From assembly GCA_002422785.1 (NCBI GenBank), contig DITK01000017.1:1-18606 (forward strand): a DNA stretch of 18,606 nt. Direction: 5' to 3'. The translations under genes were made by a program, and so were the position numbers. The notes under the pieces are model-generated. The model was not told where the DNA came from. It was given only the letters and a program-made list of their open reading frames with translations, and searched no databases. This document shows positions 13,511-18,606 of the stretch, in pieces; position 1 is the stretch's first letter; each line of letters starts with the position of its first letter. This DNA comes from Francisellaceae bacterium UBA6186. GTDB lineage: Bacteria > Pseudomonadota > Gammaproteobacteria > UBA6186 > Azoamicaceae.

Positions 13511-15196
13511 TTATTTAATAATTTTTTTATATTTAATACGGTGTGGCTGTAAAGCTAAATCCCCTAATTCTTTAATTTTGGATTGTGCATAATCTGAATA
13601 GTTACCTTCAAACCAAACAACTTTACTTTCACCTTCAAAGGCTAAGATATGGGTTGCAATTCTATCTAAAAACCACCTATCGTGAGATATAACCATTACC
13701 ACCCCAGGAAAATCTAATAAAGCTTCTTCTAAAGCACGTAAAGTTTCCACATCTAAATCATTAGTTGGCTCATCTAATAATAATACATTTCCACCACTAG
13801 TTAACAATTTAGCTAAATGTACCCTGTTACGCTCCCCACCAGATAATTCTTTCACTAATTTTTGCTGATCAGAACCTTTAAAGTTAAATTTTCCAACATA
13901 CGCCCTTGATGGGGTTTGATATTGACCAACCGTAATAATGTCTAATCCATCAGAAACCGATTGCCAAATTGTTTTATTATCAATTAATTTATCTCGTGTT
14001 TGATCTACATAAGAAATACTAACAGTGTCCCCAAATATAATACTACCACTATCTGGCTTTTCTTGTTGTACTAACATTTTAAAAAAAGTAGATTTTCCAG
14101 CACCATTTGGTCCAACAATCCCAACAATCGCACCTTTTGGTACCTTCAAATTTAAATTTTCTATTAATACTAACTCGCCAAAACTTTTGTTAACGCCATT
14201 AACTTCTAATACCAAATCACCTAAACGAGGACCAGGTGGAATATAAAGCTCTTTGGTTTCTGAACGAGTTTGATATTCTCTAGAATTCAGCTCATCAAAG
14301 CGCGATAATCTGGCTTTACTTTTAGCATGCCGACCTTTAGCCCCGCTTCTTACCCATTCTAATTCTGATTGAATATTTTTTTGACGTGCAACTTCTTGAG
14401 ATTTTTCTTGTTCTAAACGCTTATCACGTTGCTCTAACCAACTAGAATAATTACCTTCAAATGGTATAGTACGCCCTCTATCAACTTCTAAAATCCAATT
14501 AACTACGCTATCTAAAAAATACCTATCATGAGTGACCATAATTACTGTGCCTGCAAATTCCTGCAAATACCTTTGTAGCCAAGCAACACTTTCTGCATCT
14601 AAATGATTAGTAGGTTCATCCAGCAAAATAACGTCATTAGAAGATAATAATAATTTACAAAGTGCAACACGACGTTTTTCTCCCACAGATAATTCGCTTA
14701 CTTTAGCATCCCAAGCAGGCAACCGCAGAGCATCAGCTGCAATTTCCAAATGTCGATTTAAATCCCAGGCATTAGCTGCATCAATCTTATTTTGTAAATT
14801 TCCTTGTTCAGTTAATAAACTATCCATCTCTTCGGGAGATAACTCTTGGGCAAATTGATTACTTATTTCGTTAAATCTATCTAGTAATTGCTTAGTGTCA
14901 GCAACTGCTTCTTCTATATTACCGCGTACGTCTTTTTCTGAATTTAATATTGGCTCTTGCGCTAAATATCCAACTTTCAAACCTTTTCTATAAACCATTT
15001 CACCTGAAAAATTATTATCAAATCCTGCCATAATTTTTAACAAAGTCGATTTACCGGAACCATTAATACCAACCACTCCAATCTTAGCACCGTAAAAAAA
15101 AGATAAATATACATCTTCAAGAATTTTGCGACTAATCGTACCCGCACCCACAATTTTAGTAACTTTTTGCATTGTTAAAATAATATCTTGACTCAT
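13511..15196 (-). CDS. ettA: Energy-dependent translational throttle protein EttA (ABC-F)
   Basis: EttA is a soluble ABC-F ATPase that binds the ribosomal E site and gates entry into elongation according to the ATP/ADP ratio. The 561 aa (E. coli 555) contain two ATPase halves. The first has Walker A GINGSGKST (43-51), signature LSVGEKRRVALCKLL and Walker B/Glu DEPTNHLD (E194). The second has GPNGAGKST (362-370), LSGGERNRVHLAKLL and DEPTNDLD (E476). Between them lies the basic P-site tRNA-interacting linker (about 253-300, WLEQRDKRLEQEKSQEVARQ then RSGAKGRHAKSKARLSRF). The ATG overlaps the radA stop by 4 nt and has a strong AGGAGG inside radA. Upstream of the two permeases with an 18-nt gap. 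Confidence 0.97.
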   Translation of the reverse strand: MSQDIILTMQKVTKIVGAGTISRKILEDVYLSFFYGAKIGVVGINGSGKSTLLKIMAGFDNNFSGEMVYRKGLKVGYLAQEPILNSEKDVRGNIEEAVADTKQLLDRFNEISNQFAQELSPEEMDSLLTEQGNLQNKIDAANAWDLNRHLEIAADALRLPAWDAKVSELSVGEKRRVALCKLLLSSNDVILLDEPTNHLDAESVAWLQRYLQEFAGTVIMVTHDRYFLDSVVNWILEVDRGRTIPFEGNYSSWLEQRDKRLEQEKSQEVARQKNIQSELEWVRSGAKGRHAKSKARLSRFDELNSREYQTRSETKELYIPPGPRLGDLVLEVNGVNKSFGELVLIENLNLKVPKGAIVGIVGPNGAGKSTFFKMLVQQEKPDSGSIIFGDTVSISYVDQTRDKLIDNKTIWQSVSDGLDIITVGQYQTPSRAYVGKFNFKGSDQQKLVKELSGGERNRVHLAKLLTSGGNVLLLDEPTNDLDVETLRALEEALLDFPGVVMVISHDRWFLDRIATHILAFEGESKVVWFEGNYSDYAQSKIKELGDLALQPHRIKYKKIIK

Positions 15197-16557
15197 TGTA
15201 CTGCCTCCTGTAAAAATTTGACTGGCATAATATCCATTGATTCTATGCCCTTCATGTTTGATTTGCTCGGCATATTGGCTTTAGGAATAATTGCTTGCTT
15301 AAAACCTAATTTAACTGCCTCCTTTAATCTCGCCTGACCATCTGCCGCTGGACGGATCTCCCCAGTTAAACCTATCTCGCCAAAAGCAATTAAATTTCTT
15401 GGTAATGGTTTGTTCTTTAAACTAGACAAGATAGCTAATATTACCGGTAAATCAATACCTGGCTCGGTAATTTTAGCACCACCGACAATGTTAACAAAAA
15501 TATCTTGATTATATGTTATTATCCCACAATGACGATGTAACACAGCTAAAATTAATGCTAGTCTATTAGGATCCATGCCAACACACAATCTTCTAGGATT
15601 CGCCATATGACTTTCATCTACTAAAGCCTGAATTTCGACTAACAATGGCCTGCTGCCCTCTTTAGTTGCCATAACAATACTACCAGTTGCTGATTCACTA
15701 TCTCTTGATAAAAACAAGGCCGATGGATTGTTAACCCCCTTAAGACCAGTATCTGTCATCGCAAATATACCTAGCTCATTTACCGCACCAAATCTATTTT
15801 TGATAGCCCTTAGGATCCTATAGCGATTATCTATTTGACCTTCAAAATATAATACCGTATCTACCATATGCTCTAAAATACGAGGACCTGCCAAAGCCCC
15901 ATCTTTGGTAACATGGCCAATAAGAATAACCGCTATCCCAGTTTTTTTAGCAAATTGTACTACCTGAGCCGCAGATTCACGCACTTGGCTAACCGATCCA
16001 GGGGCCGCTTGCAGCATTTCAGTGTATATAGTTTGTACCGAATCTAAAACTATGATTTTCGGATGTAATTCTATGGCTAATTGTAAAATGACCTCCACAT
16101 TAGTTTCGGCTAGCAATTTTATGCTGGAATTATTTAATCCTAAACGATCAGCACGCATTTTAACTTGAGATAATGATTCTTCTCCGGTGACATATAATGC
16201 TGAATACCTAGTGCCTATATCTGCTAAAGCCTGTAATAGTATGGTTGACTTACCAATACCAGGATCGCCACCAATTAAAATAACCGATCCAGAAACTATA
16301 CCATGCCCCCCAAGTGCTCTGTCTAGCTCTGCAAGACCTGTAGTAAAATAAGAATGCTCGTTAATCTCGATAGCCGCAAGATCCGTAATTCCACCGTGCG
16401 ACTCTAAACCCGCAAATCCGGCAAACTTACTAGTCTTGTTAGTTAAGATAATTTCGCTGATGGAATTCCAAGCACTACAGTCCATACATTGACCAGCCCA
16501 TTTCGGAGACAATGCACCACACTGATTACAGCTATAAGAGGCTTTTAATTTAGTCAT
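15193..16557 (-). CDS. radA: DNA repair protein RadA (Sms)
   Basis: RadA is a RecA-like DnaB-type helicase that drives branch migration during homologous recombination. Its 454 residues contain the N-terminal zinc finger (C10, C13, C24, C27), a RecA-type ATPase with Walker A GGDPGIGKST (96-105) and Walker B IIVLDS (D172), the RadA-specific KNRFG motif (253-257), and a C-terminal Lon-like domain (about 285-454, including DLPVILAILSSLKNKPL and AFGEIGLTGEIRPAADGQARLKEAVKLGF). Length is normal. No good Shine-Dalgarno precedes the ATG (the upstream is TTTGCCCCT), so initiation may be weak or leaderless. It is first gene of radA-ettA-tyrP-tyrP and diverges from the 16667 gene. Confidence 0.97.
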   Translation of the reverse strand: MTKLKASYSCNQCGALSPKWAGQCMDCSAWNSISEIILTNKTSKFAGFAGLESHGGITDLAAIEINEHSYFTTGLAELDRALGGHGIVSGSVILIGGDPGIGKSTILLQALADIGTRYSALYVTGEESLSQVKMRADRLGLNNSSIKLLAETNVEVILQLAIELHPKIIVLDSVQTIYTEMLQAAPGSVSQVRESAAQVVQFAKKTGIAVILIGHVTKDGALAGPRILEHMVDTVLYFEGQIDNRYRILRAIKNRFGAVNELGIFAMTDTGLKGVNNPSALFLSRDSESATGSIVMATKEGSRPLLVEIQALVDESHMANPRRLCVGMDPNRLALILAVLHRHCGIITYNQDIFVNIVGGAKITEPGIDLPVILAILSSLKNKPLPRNLIAFGEIGLTGEIRPAADGQARLKEAVKLGFKQAIIPKANMPSKSNMKGIESMDIMPVKFLQEAVQ

Positions 16558-16666
16558 AGGGGCAAATATATCACAAAATTATTAAATAACTAAACCTAAA
16601 ATATCTAAATATATTGCCGATATCAATAAATAATAATGATAATTTTTTATATAGGCACGATACCGT

Positions 16667-17113
16667 ATGCTCCACGCTAAAGAAATTTTAATTAATGCTT
16701 TTTCAGTTTCTTTTAAAAAGCATATTAAACATAATCATCAGTTTGAATTTATTATTAATGAAAAATTAAAAATGTTACAGTGCATACAATTGTTTACCGC
16801 AACATCCAATCATAATCCGTTCATTATACCAATCGATGATCCAAGAAAAATTCATGACGTTTTATTTGAATTAAATCATGTTAGAGTAAACCCTAAATTA
16901 AATAATAGTTCTATTATTTCTGTGTTAATGAATGCGTTTGCTGATATAGGAGTCATGGTAGACAATAAGCCACAACAGGATTCTATGGCAATCTGTTTTC
17001 AACCATTAGGTGATATTAAAGATAATGTTAGGTTTTATATCAAAGAAAATAATCAAATGATCTTTTTAGCTAACACTGCTAAACCTAAATTAGTCTATCA
17101 AAATAGGCTTTGA
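16667..17113 (+). CDS. Hypothetical protein, 148 aa
   Basis: I do not recognise this gene. The 148-residue product is soluble, with no signal peptide or membrane span. It begins MLHAKEILINAFSVSFKKHIKHNHQFEFIINEKL (an amphipathic, His/Lys-rich helix region), has a mixed middle (PIDDPRKIHDVLFELNHVRVNP) and a strand-rich end (DNVRFYIKENNQMIFLANTAKPKLVYQNRL). The Shine-Dalgarno is weak (AGGCAC). It is divergent from radA across 109 nt, at the border of the accessory patch that includes the RhuM remnant. Codon use is in line with the rest of the window, which favours a real gene. Confidence 0.65.
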   Translation: MLHAKEILINAFSVSFKKHIKHNHQFEFIINEKLKMLQCIQLFTATSNHNPFIIPIDDPRKIHDVLFELNHVRVNPKLNNSSIISVLMNAFADIGVMVDNKPQQDSMAICFQPLGDIKDNVRFYIKENNQMIFLANTAKPKLVYQNRL

Positions 17114-17256
17114 TAGCTGGCATTTTTATTCTCATAGGTGGTAATAATAAATACCGTACTAAGGTGCACCCCTTCATCTAGCTATTTAATTTTTAGAAAG
17201 CGCATGCACAACTGCTTGAGGATCTTTCGCAATAACCATAATGTAAAAAACTATAA

Positions 17257-17325
17257 GATTTTTTGTCGCTAACAAGAGGAAGAGCAATGACCATGACAGA
17301 TTGGGTAGAAAAACTGGATATATAA
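17257..17325 (+). pseudogene. Remnant of a RhuM-family gene
   Basis: A stop-bounded plus-strand frame reads DFLSLTRGRAMTMTDWVEKLDI and then TAA. The core RGRAMTMTDWVEKLD fits the C-terminal region of RhuM (virulence protein RhuM / death-on-curing associated) proteins, where a YLDFAE-type segment is followed by RG-x-MTM-x-DW-x-x-KLD-x-FL. Here the preceding tyrosine context is broken by a stop (TAA at 17254-17256) and the following FL-x-F segment is lost. No other part of the family is recognisable nearby. It could instead be a 12-codon ORF starting at ATG 17287, which has AGAGGA 6 nt upstream. Match is from memory of the family. Confidence 0.45.
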
Positions 17326-17332
17326 TTAATAA

Positions 17333-17348
17333 CAACCTAGTTAGGTTG
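17333..17348. promoter_or_regulatory. inverted repeat, possible operator
   Basis: CAACCTA and TAGGTTG are separated by GT, giving 7-bp perfect arms. It overlaps the TTGACA hexamer at 17346-17351 and lies 93 nt before the ATG of the DUF5710 gene. No following T-tract, so an operator is more likely than a terminator. Confidence 0.35.
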
Positions 17349-17440
17349 ACAATATGCCTATAATAATGTTGAGATATTTGATCAAACAATTACTAGAACA
17401 TGATTTGTTAAATTAATTTTAAAAATATAGAGAGTAATTT

Positions 17441-18559
17441 ATGATCTCAGAAATTATTATTGAATATTGGCGTAAATTGTTCAAAAAATTAAATACTACT
17501 AATAGTAATATTTACAATAATAACACGCTTAAGATTAGGCAATACTTAATAGTACCGTATGCTGAAAAAGATGAAGCAAAACAGTTGAGTGCTATATGGG
17601 ATAATAAAACCAAAGCCTGGTTTATTCCTGAAGAAAGAGAAACTCTGCCATTTGAAAAATGGATACCAAAAAGAGAGCAGGCTATTTATATAGAACCAAA
17701 TATTCGTACAAAAGTATTCTACATTGTTGAATCCAAAGAACAGTGTTGGAAATGTCATAAAATTACTAAAGTGTTTGGCTTCTTAATCCCAAGAGGCACT
17801 GAACATATCGAAGATATATATGACGAAGATAAAGGTAATAGTAATAGCGAATGGGTTAAATTTGAATATGATTTTTTTATAACTTATGTTAAATGGTTAA
17901 ATGAAGAGACGCTAACAATTATGCAAAATTTTTCTTCAAATTATTATTATGACTTCAGCAAATCTATTGAAGATAAATATTATATAAATCATTGCGAGCA
18001 TTGTGGTAGCAACCAGGGCGATCATTTTATGTTTGGAGAACCAGGCGGAGCATTTTGCCCATTATCAATAACTGAAGCTAAACAAATAAAAATTTATGGG
18101 TTTGAACAATTGTTTACAGCTTCAGCTGATGGTTATTCAGGAGTCGATTTTCTGGCATATATGGAAAACAAAATGTGTCGGATATCTATTGATGAAAATC
18201 AAATTGTCGAGCAAACATCTCAAGCTAAGCATTTTTTTTATGATGATGGAGAAGTTTCAAAAGAATTATTAGAAGCAGCAATAGATTTTATGATCTCCAT
18301 TGAACCTAACCCTGCATCTCCTACTTGTGAACAAGAATTCCAAGCGAGCAGAAAACAATATGCAACAGAAATAAAGATGGTTTATGCAGCCATTAGACAA
18401 TATGGTCATCAGATATCAAACAAAACAATAGAGGGTATGCAAGATGTATTTTACTCGATAACTAATTCAGATAAATATTTGCAATCATCAAAACATACAT
18501 CTGTTGCTTATACATTGTTGAATTATTACTGGGATGGTATTGGCTCTTGGAGAAGATAG
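17441..18559 (+). CDS. DUF5710-domain protein with two CxxC pairs
   Basis: A 372-residue cytoplasmic-looking protein. Residues about 33-64 (RQYLIVPYAEKDEAKQLSAIWDNKTKAWFIPE) match the DUF5710 pattern YLxVPYxEKDEAKxLGAxWDxxxKxWYVP, a small domain common in plasmid-, phage- and island-borne proteins. Next come CWKC (C102, C105) and HCEHCG (C185, C188), a plausible split zinc site with a GDHFMFGEPGGAFCP segment (193-207) after it. The C-terminal 170 residues are helical and unrecognised. AGAGAG upstream of the ATG serves as ribosome site. It is flanked by the RhuM remnant and a tRNA gene, a typical accessory-DNA setting. Function unknown; a nucleic-acid-related role is only a guess. Confidence 0.8.
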   Translation: MISEIIIEYWRKLFKKLNTTNSNIYNNNTLKIRQYLIVPYAEKDEAKQLSAIWDNKTKAWFIPEERETLPFEKWIPKREQAIYIEPNIRTKVFYIVESKEQCWKCHKITKVFGFLIPRGTEHIEDIYDEDKGNSNSEWVKFEYDFFITYVKWLNEETLTIMQNFSSNYYYDFSKSIEDKYYINHCEHCGSNQGDHFMFGEPGGAFCPLSITEAKQIKIYGFEQLFTASADGYSGVDFLAYMENKMCRISIDENQIVEQTSQAKHFFYDDGEVSKELLEAAIDFMISIEPNPASPTCEQEFQASRKQYATEIKMVYAAIRQYGHQISNKTIEGMQDVFYSITNSDKYLQSSKHTSVAYTLLNYYWDGIGSWRR

Positions 18560-18581
18560 CAGAAAATATAAACCTAAAAAT

Positions 18582-18606
18582 CGGAGAGAGTGGGATTCGA
18601 ACCCAC
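18582..18606 (-). tRNA. tRNA 3' part, probably tRNA-Ser, cut by window end
   Basis: Read on the minus strand the last bases give T-arm GTGGG-TTCGAAT-CCCAC, acceptor 3' strand TCTCTCC, discriminator G, then ATTTTT. The implied 5' acceptor GGAGAGA and G73 fit a gammaproteobacterial tRNA-Ser, but the anticodon is outside the window. CCA is not encoded. It points into the DUF5710 gene tail-to-tail, 22 nt away. Confidence 0.85.

Larger units (their letters stand above)
17114..17440. other. 327-nt gap without an intact gene
   Basis: This gap holds a likely RhuM gene remnant (17257-17325), an inverted repeat (17333-17348), and on the minus strand a 67-codon hydrophobic open frame (17186-17389) with no ribosome site or recognisable family, which I do not call. 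A TTGACA at 17346-17351 lacks a -10 at normal distance; the downstream TTGAGA-N16-TACTAG (17369-17396) is a weaker promoter candidate for the next gene. Confidence 0.5.

Noticed and set aside
17346..17364. TTGACA and TATAAT as a promoter
   Set aside because: The spacer is only 7 nt, incompatible with sigma-70 recognition of both hexamers.
17186..17389. 67-codon hydrophobic minus-strand frame
   Set aside because: No ribosome site, no family resemblance, and it is antisense to the RhuM-like remnant; AT-rich antisense frames look hydrophobic by chance.
1..18606. CRISPR array, complete insertion sequence, rRNA, or secretion/defence operon
   Set aside because: No regularly spaced repeats, transposase, rRNA motifs or defence gene clusters were seen on either strand.

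Overview
The window is AT-rich chromosomal DNA from a gammaproteobacterium, most likely a host-associated or intracellular one in or near the Legionellales (inference). The gammaproteobacterial signs are the order response regulator (UvrY/GacA/LetA type) - uvrC - pgsA, a complete tusD-tusC-tusB-tusE sulfur-relay cluster next to a YccA-type Bax-inhibitor-1 protein, and a radA-ettA pair. The host-associated signs are low GC, tandem TyrP-type aromatic amino-acid permeases, a CofE-like ligase, a Rickettsia-like short (p)ppGpp hydrolase, several orphan effector-like proteins, and tRNAs with no encoded CCA.

Layout. 1-359 (minus): the N-terminal HD domain of a SpoT-like hydrolase, cut by the window edge. 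644-1006 (plus): ribosome hibernation factor Hpf with a His-rich tail. 1128-3549 (minus) and 3742-4602 (plus): three lineage-specific proteins of unknown function. One of them (1128-2402) has an F-box-like stretch and lies between two exact 25-nt direct repeats; the upstream repeat covers the 3' end of the neighbouring gene. 4684-7715 (minus): tRNA-Ser(UGA), response regulator, uvrC and pgsA, apparently one transcription unit from a good sigma-70-type promoter in front of the tRNA. UvrC lacks the C-terminal helix-hairpin-helix domain.

7857-11002 (plus): a small DUF1737-like acidic protein, the Bax-inhibitor-1 protein, TusD, TusC, TusB and TusE (which carries two cysteines in DsrC-like CX10C spacing), then a CofE-like ligase. 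10999-16557 (minus): radA-ettA-tyrP-tyrP, with a 4-nt overlap and short gaps that suggest one operon; its last stop codon overlaps that of the CofE-like gene. 16667-17113 (plus): an unknown protein. 17114-17440: mostly non-coding, holding what looks like the remnant of a RhuM-family gene and a promoter-proximal inverted repeat. 17441-18559 (plus): a DUF5710-domain protein with two CxxC pairs. The window ends in the 3' part of a second tRNA, probably also Ser.

How the genes fit together. The conserved blocks cover DNA repair (UvrC, RadA), translation (Hpf, EttA, tRNA-Ser, tRNA thiolation by Tus), membrane lipid synthesis (PgsA) and amino-acid uptake. The accessory material sits in two patches, about 1-4.6 kb and 16.6-18.6 kb. 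No complete new multi-gene system is evident. The best leads are the repeat-flanked ORF, the truncated UvrC, the two-cysteine TusE, the RhuM remnant beside a tRNA, and the Rickettsia-like SpoT.
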